The notes below the pieces were generated by a model. It was not told the DNA's origin and did no database searches. It saw only the letters and a program-made list of their open reading frames with translations. Made by a program: the position numbers and the translations under genes. Shown piece after piece: positions 6,143-12,457 of a stretch of 28,676 nucleotides of DNA. This stretch comes from Candidatus Atribacteria bacterium (GTDB taxonomy: Bacteria > Atribacterota > JS1 > SB-45 > 34-128): assembly GCA_003451675.1 (NCBI GenBank), contig DMCY01000070.1, positions 1 through 28,676 on the forward strand, written 5' to 3'. How positions within the stretch are numbered: the first letter of the stretch is position 1; each line of letters begins with the position of its first letter.

Positions 6143-6826
6143 TCAAGGTGAATCCATTGCCATTAGTTTTTCTCTTAGAGAATGAAACCGTCTTCTTGCA
6201 TCTTCGGTGGAGAGGATTTTTTTATCTGGTTCCAGACGGGTCGGATGAATCCGACCCCTACAATTCCCCTCCGGGGGAGAGGGGAGTAGGGAATCGAGAT
6301 TGACATGCTTGGGATTGCCACACTCCCTGCGGTCGTTCGCAATGACATTTTGGGGAAGGGCGTATTGCAATACGCCCCTACATTTATCATCCCCGCTTCC
6401 TTCTGCGGGTTCTTCATCATATCTTATAGATTCCCGCCTGCGCGGGAATGACAGAGAAGACTGCGGGAATGACAGAGAAGACTGCGGGAATGACAGAGAA
6501 GGTTCCGCATCCCGGTAATCGTTCTTCAGTGCGGCCCTCAGCCAGCCAGCCGGGCTCTTAACATTCTTCCTCTCCATAAGCAAATCTAATTTCTCCTCAA
6601 TCTTCTCCACCGGGTACTCTTTTAGCAGCTGCTCCACAAATTCCTCCTTAAGATCTAATTTAACCATCCGTTCTCTAACTGCTTGCATTTTTTCTTCTCC
6701 TTCCTCTTTTAATTTTTTAAAATTAACAGCAACAGCAACATCTTTTTCTCCTTTTGTTGTTGTTAAATTGGTAATGTTAAGATTGGTATTGTTAGGGTAG
6801 CGTTTTGATACCAAAGAAAGTTTCAT
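6143..6826 (-). CDS. Rep-like protein C-terminal part, with in-frame repeat insertions
   Basis: A 227-residue reading frame. Residues about 45-112 look real: a coiled, charged region followed by KSPAGWLRAALKNDYRD, a motif seen near the C-terminus of plasmid or phage replication-initiator-like proteins ('NPAGWLxxALxxxY'). From about residue 115 the sequence is translated repeat DNA: SLSFPQS three times and FPRRRESI (dRS3-like), then VIANDRRECGNPKH (family B) and RGRIHPTR (family A). The last 20 residues (EDARRRFHSLREKLMAM) again look like protein. ATGA overlap (6823-6826) couples it to the upstream gene, but a frameshift probably separates what was once one protein. Activity is doubtful. No partner replication genes are nearby. 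Confidence 0.5.
   Translation of the reverse strand: MKLSLVSKRYPNNTNLNITNLTTTKGEKDVAVAVNFKKLKEEGEEKMQAVRERMVKLDLKEEFVEQLLKEYPVEKIEEKLDLLMERKNVKSPAGWLRAALKNDYRDAEPSLSFPQSSLSFPQSSLSFPRRRESIRYDEEPAEGSGDDKCRGVLQYALPQNVIANDRRECGNPKHVNLDSLLPSPPEGNCRGRIHPTRLEPDKKILSTEDARRRFHSLREKLMAMDSP
6238..6381. repeat. Cluster of palindromic repeats inside the Rep-like gene
   Basis: Contains a half family-A hairpin (6238-6261, GGGTCGGATGAATCCGACCC plus CTAC), a CCCCTCCGGGGGAGAGGGG element (about 6264-6285), a family-B GATTGC..GCAATGAC element (6312-6348) and another family-A hairpin (6358-6381, GGGCGTATTGCAATACGCCC). All are read through in the frame of the 6143-6826 gene without a stop. Confidence 0.85.
6429..6502. 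repeat. dRS3-like element with three tandem 21-base units
   Basis: The head is GATTCCCGCCTGCGCGGGAA, a palindrome of the ATTCCC-N8-GGGAAT type known as dRS3 in Neisseria. It is followed by repeats of CTGCGGGAATGACAGAGAAG(A/G). An inverted copy with the same tail lies at 10579-10649. Translated on the - strand it gives SLSFPQS repeats within the Rep-like gene. Confidence 0.9.
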
Positions 6827-7239
6827 ATTGCTACCAACATAGGTATCATTTTGCTACCAACAAAATCTATTATTTTCTCCGGATCCGGATGCCCTGAGAG
6901 CTCTCCAATAGGAGTAATCTGATAGATATTATTTTTGTAATGACCGGTAGTGGATTTCCCCTTTCTGATATTTTTAATCAGACCAAACTTAATCAGGGTA
7001 TTCTGGTATCGGAGTAAGGTAGTTTTAGCTATCCCCATCTGTTCACACAGAGAATTTATGGTAGGCCAGGCGATATCTTTTTCTTTATGACAGTAAGAAA
7101 GCAGTTCCTGATAGAGCACTACAGGTCCTACCCCCAAGACCTTGACCCATTCCCTCAAGAAATAGTTGGGGATAACAACATAACCTTCTTTTCTTTCTTC
7201 CCCCGGCTTTTTCTGCTTATTTAGTCTTTCTCTTTGCAT
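6823..7239 (-). CDS. Rep-like winged-helix (HTH_36-type) protein, N-terminal part
   Basis: A 138-residue protein. Residues about 20-100 form a HTH of the phage or plasmid replication-initiator type: YVVIPNYFLREWVKVLG, then LLSYCHKEKDIAWPTINSL and CEQMGIAKTTLLRYQNTLIK. The 'AWPTINSLCEQMGIAKTTL' part matches helix 2 and the recognition helix of HTH_36. It ends in DFVGSKMIPMLVAI and overlaps the next gene by ATGA. GTTGGTAGC occurs twice, 23 bases apart (6853-6861 and 6830-6838, - strand). One extra base would fuse VGSKMIP directly to VGSNMKLSLVSKRYP in the next frame, so a one-base deletion is likely. SD AGAGGT lies about 8 bases from ATG. An A-tract iteron-like array lies about 145 bases upstream. 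It could act in replication or as an autoregulator. Confidence 0.65.
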   Translation of the reverse strand: MQRERLNKQKKPGEERKEGYVVIPNYFLREWVKVLGVGPVVLYQELLSYCHKEKDIAWPTINSLCEQMGIAKTTLLRYQNTLIKFGLIKNIRKGKSTTGHYKNNIYQITPIGELSGHPDPEKIIDFVGSKMIPMLVAI

Positions 7240-7382
7240 ATATTTCTACCTCTTTTCCTCTTTACTCGATACGGTTTTTATTAGTGATTGTATTTTTCCC
7301 CGACCGGCTAACAACTATTCACTATTCATTAACGACTACTACAATTACATCATAAAAAAAATTTCCTGTATCATGTTTTCTC

Positions 7383-7426
7383 TTTGTTTTTGATTTGTTT
7401 TTGATTTGTTTTTAATTTGCTTTTGT
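7383..7426. repeat. Four phased 11-base A-tract repeats (iteron-like)
   Basis: Four direct units TTTGTTTTTGA, TTTGTTTTTGA, TTTGTTTTTAA and TTTGCTTTTGT, each 11 bases. A/T tracts in helical phase predict intrinsically bent DNA. It lies about 145 bases upstream of the Rep-like HTH gene (- strand). The rest of the 331-base spacer 7240-7570 holds AACAACTATTCACTATTCA-type low-complexity DNA, the helicase terminator and one palindrome; no gene. Confidence 0.7.
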
Positions 7427-7440
7427 CCGAAGTTAATCTG

Positions 7441-7480
7441 AAAATAAAAAATCCGAACAGCTTTTGAACCGTTCGGATTT
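7441..7480 (-). terminator. Intrinsic terminator of the helicase gene
   Basis: AAATCCGAAC (7449-7458) pairs perfectly with GTTCGGATTT (7471-7480) around a 12-base loop. Read on the - strand the stem is followed by TTTTTATTTT. It lies about 90 bases beyond the helicase stop codon and stops leftward transcription. Confidence 0.8.
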
Positions 7481-7520
7481 AAAAGATTTAAATTCGATTT
7501 ATTTATTTTTTTTAATGATA

Positions 7521-7539
7521 GACAGGCGAGACGCCTGTC
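7521..7539. repeat. ACAGGCG/CGCCTGT palindrome
   Basis: GACAGGCG AGA CGCCTGTC with perfect 8-base arms, second copy of the element at 5203-5219. It lies between the helicase stop and its terminator. Confidence 0.8.
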
Positions 7540-7570
7540 CTATGGGAGTTGTAAGGATATAATTGTAATA

Positions 7571-10450
7571 TTAATTTATTTTCAGTTCCTTATCATTCAC
7601 ATTTAACATAACACCTCTTCCGGATACTACTTTAAATATATTCTTAACTTTTTCTTTATTTATTTTGTTATTACCAATTGCATCTAAAGTATCTTTTCTA
7701 AATTTATGTATATGTTGAATTATCCGGGTATAAATTGCATCAGTTTCACCTTCCCATAATTCCTTTAAAATTTCTTCATAGCCCACTACTTGTCCTCTAT
7801 GTTGAGCCAATAGACATATCAAAGAAAAACCTATGGTAGTAACTTTAACTTCTTTCCCCTCAAAGATGATTCTATCCGGGCGATGCCGGTCGATTTCTAA
7901 GATAGTTTTTAGTTCTCGGTTTTCAGTTTTCAGTTGAGAAATGAGAGATGGATTAGTCGCTAATCGGCGGCCATCATCCAACCTTCTTTCTTTCACTTTG
8001 CTGTTTTCACCGGAAAACCTTCTCTTGATTCTCCCGGCCAATCTTTTCGGCACCACCTTACTCAGCTCCTCTTCGCCTAATTCTTCCAGACATTTTCTAT
8101 TATTATATCCCTCTCTTAACAGCACCCTCACATAACCCCGACCCAATCCGGGGATATGCAGACACGCAAGCTCCAATCCTTCTTCTTCCACTCCCCAGGC
8201 CAACCTCTCCGAGACCCTCTTTATTGCGGCTAACTCTTCTTTTTTACGCTTCTTTTTGTTCCAGCCCAGGCTTTCCGCCAACCAGGAAAAGCTTTCCCCT
8301 AATTTCCGTATCGCCCCACCGTAGATTTTATACGTCTCCTCAATCTCTTTTATCTCTCTATCTCCTATCCAATCATATAATAGGAGGGCTTTCTTGATAG
8401 AAAGATAATCTTCTATATCCAATTCAAGGCGGCAATCTTCTCCCTTTAATTCTAAAATATCCTGATAAATTTCTTTACCGTCTTCTCCCCGGTCGGAAAC
8501 TAATTCTGTCATCCTACTCTGATAATAATATTTCCAGTCACCCTTTTTATAGCGGTCGGTAGTCTGATTAAACTGAGGGAAAGGGATAGGAATATTTTTC
8601 CCTTCATCACTTTTAGCCAACAAAGTAATTATTTCTAAATTAGTTAACTTTCCTCTTTTGCTTTCTAAATATTTTTTAAAGAGAAGATAGGTATCCATAT
8701 CTATCCTTCGGGAATTAATCAGTGCTCCCGCTCCGGTGAGGAATAGTTTTTTGGCGTCTTTATCTTTTTTGCCGTATTTTATTAGATTTTCTTCTATTAA
8801 TATTTTCAAACTTTTTTTAATCTCTGTCTCCAGGTCATCTTCTTCAAAATTAAATACCCAGTAATGGTCATCTTTTTTAAAATCAGAAGTCAATCCCTTA
8901 AATCGATTATCCAGTTTTTCTTCCGTATTTATTCCCTTTGCTATTTCCTTTAGAAGAAAATTAGTAAAGTTCTTTTCCTTCTTCGAGGGACGGCAGGACG
9001 TTTTTATATCCTGGCCTGCAGGGAAAGCTGCTGCTGTTGCTGTTACTGCCGGGGCAGTTGATGTCAGGACAGAGTTATATTTTCCTCTGGAGTCATTGAT
9101 CTGCAAGATCTCTGCCGGATTAGCCGGCTTTAAAGCATTAAAGTAAAGATTTTGCACCACAGTCTCGGAAAGAAGGGAAGGGGCTAAAAAGATAACCCGT
9201 CCAAAATTATCTTCTTCTTTCTGGTTTAATCTTCCTGCTCTTCCTCCCATATTTTCTACATCTGCCATACTCATACCGGTAAGGTAACTGTTTCCGTGAT
9301 CTCCATTACTACTCGCGTATTTATGAGTAGTGAGGATTACATTTTTAAAGGGAAGATTTACTCCCATAGCCAGAGTGGTAGTAGCACAAATTAACTTAAT
9401 CTCTCCGGTTCTCAGATAGTTCTCTACCAGATTTCTCTCTTCCCAGGAAAGGTCAGCATTATGATAGGCTATCCCCTTTTCCAATAAATAGAGCAATTCA
9501 TTTCGGGATCTAGTCTCCTCCAGCCGGGAAAGCTCGTAAATAGCCCCATCTGCCCTGGGAGCATCAATTTGCCCGGCCAGCCATCCGGACCATTTGCGGG
9601 TATCTTTCCGGGTAGGGAAGAAGAGGAGGGTAGGCTCATCTTTTTCTACAAAATAAGAGGCCGTTTTTTTTAGATAATCTTCGTAAGAATTATCCCGGAC
9701 TTCATCGGGAGCAAAAAAGGTCTCTTCCCCACGGTAATAATTATTATGAGTGATATATTTAAAAGTTCCTTCCCGTACTAACCCTTTACGCAATTCTACA
9801 GGACGTTGATGAGAAAGCAGGGAATTAGCCGAAATCCAGTTTAAGAATCCTGCTTCATTATCCAAATATGCAGATAAACCGATAATCTTAAGGTCAGGTT
9901 TATTCTTTTTGATATAGGTAATTATCTCTTCCAGGAGGGGACCGCGGACGGGGTCATGAATCATCTGCATCTCATCGATAACAACCAGAGAGACATCCCG
10001 CAGGAAATTAGGATATTCGAGAAGAAAATAATTAAATTTCTCATAGACCATTACAGCTACCTGGTAATCTCCTCGAATAATCTTCTTATCGTATTCCCGA
10101 CGATCCCGGGAAGAGATGAGAGTGTTTATATCACAATCAGTATAAAGGTCACGAAAATGATGATATTTTTCTTCGGCTAAAGAACGCAAGGGAACCAAAT
10201 AAATAGTTTTTTTCTCACGGACAACCTGATTGGTAGCCGCCATCTCACCGATAAAAGTTTTCCCCGAAGAAGTAGGAGCAATAACTAATAGATTCTGATT
10301 GTCATTGCAATCCAGTACCCCATACCTCCTTACTGCCTCTTCCTGAACCGGCAGCAGATAAAGAGAATAATACTTCTCCCAGATATCCACAATATAAGAG
10401 GGAACTCCCCAAATTTCTAAATCTCTCATCTTCATCGGCTTTCTAAACAA
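7571..10450 (-). CDS. Hel308/Ski2-like superfamily 2 helicase with C-terminal OmpR-type winged helix
   Basis: 959 residues. SF2 motifs: LLPVQEEAV (Q-motif region, 32-40), APTSSGKT (58-65), VVIDEMQMI (156-164; DEMQ in place of the usual DEIH), GLSAYL (191-196), ATTTLAMGVNLP (356-367) and ENMGGRAGR (399-407). A helix-hairpin-helix-like stretch (about 775-820, IPGLGRGYVRVLLREGY) agrees with Hel308-type DNA unwinding enzymes. Residues about 865-955 (EVKVTTIGFSLICLLAQHRG, then YTRIIQHIHKFRKDTL) form an OmpR/PhoB-type winged helix, an unusual fusion that could add sequence-specific DNA binding. Segments about 459-488 and 838-855 look like read-through repeat DNA. The start is a TTG at 10450 with AGGAAGGAAG about 5 bases upstream; ATG at 10435 is an alternative. 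It is a single-gene unit with its own promoter and terminator. Substrate is unknown. Confidence 0.8.
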   Translation of the reverse strand: MFRKPMKMRDLEIWGVPSYIVDIWEKYYSLYLLPVQEEAVRRYGVLDCNDNQNLLVIAPTSSGKTFIGEMAATNQVVREKKTIYLVPLRSLAEEKYHHFRDLYTDCDINTLISSRDRREYDKKIIRGDYQVAVMVYEKFNYFLLEYPNFLRDVSLVVIDEMQMIHDPVRGPLLEEIITYIKKNKPDLKIIGLSAYLDNEAGFLNWISANSLLSHQRPVELRKGLVREGTFKYITHNNYYRGEETFFAPDEVRDNSYEDYLKKTASYFVEKDEPTLLFFPTRKDTRKWSGWLAGQIDAPRADGAIYELSRLEETRSRNELLYLLEKGIAYHNADLSWEERNLVENYLRTGEIKLICATTTLAMGVNLPFKNVILTTHKYASSNGDHGNSYLTGMSMADVENMGGRAGRLNQKEEDNFGRVIFLAPSLLSETVVQNLYFNALKPANPAEILQINDSRGKYNSVLTSTAPAVTATAAAFPAGQDIKTSCRPSKKEKNFTNFLLKEIAKGINTEEKLDNRFKGLTSDFKKDDHYWVFNFEEDDLETEIKKSLKILIEENLIKYGKKDKDAKKLFLTGAGALINSRRIDMDTYLLFKKYLESKRGKLTNLEIITLLAKSDEGKNIPIPFPQFNQTTDRYKKGDWKYYYQSRMTELVSDRGEDGKEIYQDILELKGEDCRLELDIEDYLSIKKALLLYDWIGDREIKEIEETYKIYGGAIRKLGESFSWLAESLGWNKKKRKKEELAAIKRVSERLAWGVEEEGLELACLHIPGLGRGYVRVLLREGYNNRKCLEELGEEELSKVVPKRLAGRIKRRFSGENSKVKERRLDDGRRLATNPSLISQLKTENRELKTILEIDRHRPDRIIFEGKEVKVTTIGFSLICLLAQHRGQVVGYEEILKELWEGETDAIYTRIIQHIHKFRKDTLDAIGNNKINKEKVKNIFKVVSGRGVMLNVNDKELKIN

Positions 10451-10482
10451 TATACTTCCTTCCTTTCTAATAATTTATTAAA

Positions 10483-10511
10483 AATATATCTAAATAAGTG
10501 CATACGAACAA
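10483..10511 (-). promoter_or_regulatory. Probable sigma-70 promoter of the helicase gene
   Basis: On the - strand TTGTTC (10511-10506) is followed after exactly 17 bases by TATATT (10488-10483). The expected transcript start leaves a leader of about 25 bases before the TTG start with its SD. Confidence 0.55.
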
Positions 10512-10578
10512 AAGTTTATGACCCTATTTTACCTCATTTTCCTCCCAATTGCAATACAATTTTTCAAAAAACTTTCCC

Positions 10579-10649
10579 TCTCTGTCATTCCCGCAGTCTT
10601 CTTTGTCATTCCCGCTCCTCTCTCTGTCATTCCCGCGCAGGCGGGAATC
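10579..10649. repeat. dRS3-like element, inverted relative to 6429-6502
   Basis: CTCTGTCATTCCCGCAGTCTT, a second CATTCCCGC unit, then TCATTCCCGCGCAGGCGGGA. It is the reverse complement of the element inside the Rep-like gene, so the two form an inverted pair around 6.5-10.6 kb. Short reading frames crossing it on both strands are repeat artefacts. Confidence 0.9.
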
Positions 10650-10672
10650 CATCTTTTTCCCCCTAATTCTAA

Positions 10673-10728
10673 AATATTTTCCCAAAAAAGAAGGACTTTT
10701 AATAAGCAATGTAGTATATAAGTAATAG
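10673..10728. repeat. Direct repeat upstream of RhuM-Doc (partner at 12051)
   Basis: AATATTTTCCCAAAAAAGAA (10673-10692) and about 35 further similar bases recur at 12051-12106. Together with the promoter block at 10879-10985 it forms the left arm of a split direct repeat bracketing the RhuM-Doc gene. Confidence 0.8.
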
Positions 10729-10754
10729 CGTATTTTATAGATAATTAGCAATTA

Positions 10755-10852
10755 ATCAAAAGCTGGAAAAGGCAAACTATCCGAAAGGGTAGGGCGCAAA
10801 GTTATGGGTCTAAAATATTATATTATGACCGCCAGACTGCCGGCTTTTTTAC
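10755..10852 (+). ncRNA. Cyclic-di-GMP-I (GEMM-I) riboswitch with terminator-like P1
   Basis: The GEMM core is present: GGCAAAC (10771-10777), a 6-bp P2 CTATCC/GGGTAG closed by GAAA (10777-10792), GGCGCAAAG (10793-10801), GGGTCTAA (10806-10813), GACC (10827-10830, pairing with GGTC) and GCCAGACTGCC (10831-10841), which fits the tetraloop-receptor strand. P1 forms from AAAAGCTGG (10759-10767) with CCGGCTTTT (10840-10848, one G-T pair) and runs into T6. A ligand-stabilised P1 would therefore itself look like a terminator, suggesting an off-switch. The next gene on the strand is RhuM-Doc at 11008, behind a further promoter. A cGAMP-binding GEMM-Ib variant cannot be excluded by eye. Confidence 0.85.
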
Positions 10853-10878
10853 GTGTGTGTTATTTTATAAAACCATCA

Positions 10879-10985
10879 TTTTTAAATAAAAACATAAAAA
10901 ATCAAACTTTTTTTCAATTATTTTAAATTATTTTACTAATTGTTGCCATACAGTAGTCGTAGCCGTGTGATACAATTATAGAAAA
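10879..10985 (+). promoter_or_regulatory. Shared promoter block, copy 1 (RhuM-Doc)
   Basis: AT-rich TCAAACTTTTTTTCAATTATT, then TTGCCATACAGTAGTCGTAG and an extended -10 TGATACAAT (10968-10976). Closely similar blocks precede the Mod gene (12160-12310) and the second RM unit (25143-25310). A TTGCCA (10943-10948) lies 22 bases from the -10, too far for a standard -35, so the extended TGn element or an activator is probably decisive. Start site expected near 10983, about 25 bases before ATG. Confidence 0.7.
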
Positions 10986-11007
10986 ACTCCTTAGAAAGGA
11001 AAAAATA

Positions 11008-11991
11008 ATGACAGAGAAAAATGAAATAGTAATTTATACCACCCCGGAAGGGAAAGAAACCTTTGAGGTAAATCTAAAAAAAGATACCGTTTGGCTGTCT
11101 CAAAAGCAGATGGCAGGCCTTTTCGAAAAAGATGTTCGTACCGTTAATGAACATATTAGAAATATTTTTAAAGAAGGCGAATTGGAAGAAAATTCAGTTA
11201 TCCGGAATTTCCGGATAACTGCCGCAGATGGTAAAAAATATAGCACTAATATGTATAATCTTGATATGATCATCTCCGTCGGCTACCGGGTTAATTCCAA
11301 GCGCGGCACCCAATTCCGCATCTGGGCTACCAATGTTTTAAAAGAACACTTAATCAAAGGATACACCATAAATGAAAAAAGAATGCGCGAAGATCGGGCG
11401 AAATTAAAAGAATTCCAAAAAACCTCAAGAATTATGGAAAGACTCCTGCAGAATAAAGCCTTAGATTCAACCGAAGCTACCGGATTATTGAAAGTGATTC
11501 TTGATTATCAAAAAGCCCTGCATTTACTTGATGAATATGATTTTCAAAAATTAAAGATAAAAAAAGTTACCACTCAGGAGAAATTTAGAATTAGCTACCA
11601 AAGAGCCCGCCAGGAATTAGACCGATTAAAAGCTCATTATCCAACAGCTTTATTTGGCCTGGAAAAAGACCAGTCATTCTCCGGCTCCATCGGAGCAATA
11701 TATCAAACTTTCAATGGAAAGGACCTCTATCCCAGCATAGAAGAAAAAGCTGCACACCTCTTATACTTTGTGGTCAAAAATCATTCTTTTATAGATGGAA
11801 ATAAACGAATTGCCGCATCACTTTTCCTCTGGTTTCTAAATGAAAATGGTATTTTATATAATGAAGACGGCAGTAAACGTATTGCCGATAACGCCCTGGT
11901 GGCTTTAACCTTATTAATTGCCGAAAGCAGAGCAGAAGAAAAAGATAACATGGCCAAAGTAGTTGTAAACCTAATTAATCAAAATAATTAA
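11008..11991 (+). CDS. RhuM-type N-terminus fused to Doc/Fic domain
   Basis: 327 residues. The N-terminal half (about 1-115) is the RhuM virulence-protein domain: VWLSQKQMAGLFEKDVRTVN, then NLDMIISVGYRVNSKRGTQF and RIWATNVLKEHLIKGY. It is thought to be DNA- or phage-anti-repressor-related. After a helical linker, the C-terminal part (about 215-325) is a Fic-fold Doc domain with HSFIDGNKR at 259-267. This is the HxFx(D/N)(A/G)NKR version of death-on-curing kinases, which phosphorylate elongation factor Tu, rather than the HPFxxGNGR of AMP-transferring Fic enzymes. No Phd-type antitoxin gene is adjacent. Such fusions are frequent in RM and defence islands. SD GAAAGGA is about 7 bases from ATG. 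The gene is bracketed by direct repeats and lies behind a riboswitch and its own promoter. Confidence 0.85.
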   Translation: MTEKNEIVIYTTPEGKETFEVNLKKDTVWLSQKQMAGLFEKDVRTVNEHIRNIFKEGELEENSVIRNFRITAADGKKYSTNMYNLDMIISVGYRVNSKRGTQFRIWATNVLKEHLIKGYTINEKRMREDRAKLKEFQKTSRIMERLLQNKALDSTEATGLLKVILDYQKALHLLDEYDFQKLKIKKVTTQEKFRISYQRARQELDRLKAHYPTALFGLEKDQSFSGSIGAIYQTFNGKDLYPSIEEKAAHLLYFVVKNHSFIDGNKRIAASLFLWFLNENGILYNEDGSKRIADNALVALTLLIAESRAEEKDNMAKVVVNLINQNN

Positions 11992-12004
11992 GAAGTAATA
12001 GAAA

Positions 12005-12029
12005 GTAGGGGTCGGATTCATCCGACCCG
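12005..12029. repeat. Half family-A repeat
   Basis: GTAGGGGTCGGATTCATCC plus GACCCG: only the first hairpin of the family-A element, without the closing CCCCTAC. It lies 14 bases after the RhuM-Doc stop. The remaining gap to 12457 holds the direct repeat at 12051, the promoter block and the Mod leader; no gene. Confidence 0.8.
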
Positions 12030-12050
12030 TCACATCTTTTTGTTCTTGCG

Positions 12051-12106
12051 AATATTTTCCCAAAAAAGAAGGATTTTTGATAACCGATGCAGTATGTAAA
12101 TATTAG
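12051..12106. repeat. Direct repeat (partner of 10673-10728)
   Basis: AATATTTTCCCAAAAAAGAA at 12051-12070, identical to 10673-10692, then about 35 bases with scattered differences (GATAACCGATGCAGTATG versus AATAAGCAATGTAGTATA). In this copy the riboswitch is absent between the repeat and the promoter block. Confidence 0.8.
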
Positions 12107-12159
12107 TTTGTTTTTAGAATCATGGAGGGCATTTATCATAACTTGTCCCCCCTTCACAG

Positions 12160-12310
12160 TTTTTCTTAAATAAATCAAAAAAATTCAAACTTTTTTCAAT
12201 TTTTTCAAATTATTTTATTAATTATTGCCATACAGTAGTCGTAGCCGTGTGATATAATTATATAAAATATCGATTTATATTAAAAAAATAGTTAATGGGC
12301 AAATGTTCTA
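12160..12310 (+). promoter_or_regulatory. Shared promoter block, copy 2 (Mod operon)
   Basis: TTCTTAAATAAATCAAAAAA (12162-12181), then TTCAAACTTTTTTCAATTTT, TTGCCATACAGTAGTCGTAG and an extended -10 TGATATAAT (12250-12258). It is nearly identical to copy 1 from TTGCCA to the -10, and to copy 3 in the upstream A/T tract. Similarity to copy 3 continues past the start site (AAAATATC..TTAATGG/TTAATAG). The expected leader before the Mod ATG is about 195 bases. Confidence 0.75.
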
Positions 12311-12345
12311 CCCGGAAAAATACCCAGAAAAATAATAATAAATAG

Positions 12346-12370
12346 GCAAATAAAAAATACTTTTATTTGC
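12346..12370 (+). other. Leader hairpin of the Mod gene
   Basis: GCAAATAAAA (12346-12355) pairs perfectly with TTTTATTTGC (12361-12370) around a 5-base loop, inside the long Mod leader. No T tract follows, so it is not a terminator; it may affect RNA stability or translation. Confidence 0.6.
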
Positions 12371-12457
12371 AAATAGGAACGAAACAAAATCAATATAAAT
12401 TATTTATAATTGTTTTTAAAGGGTATCTATAAATACTTTTAATAAAGAGGTAAAACC

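Noticed and set aside
6429..6502. Tandem 21-base units resembling a small CRISPR array
   Set aside because: Units are directly adjacent without unique spacers, and the head is a dRS3-type palindrome; no cas genes nearby.
2850..7239. Prophage
   Set aside because: Holin, endolysin-like peptidase and Rep-like genes are present, but no terminase, portal, capsid, tail or integrase gene is visible.
10518..10751. Short open frames on both strands (67 and 75 residues)
   Set aside because: They are translations of the dRS3-like repeat and its flanks; no SD and no protein-like content.
11975..12178. 67-residue - strand frame between RhuM-Doc and Mod
   Set aside because: Runs through a family-A repeat and the direct repeat; no family resemblance, and it would overlap the Mod promoter block.
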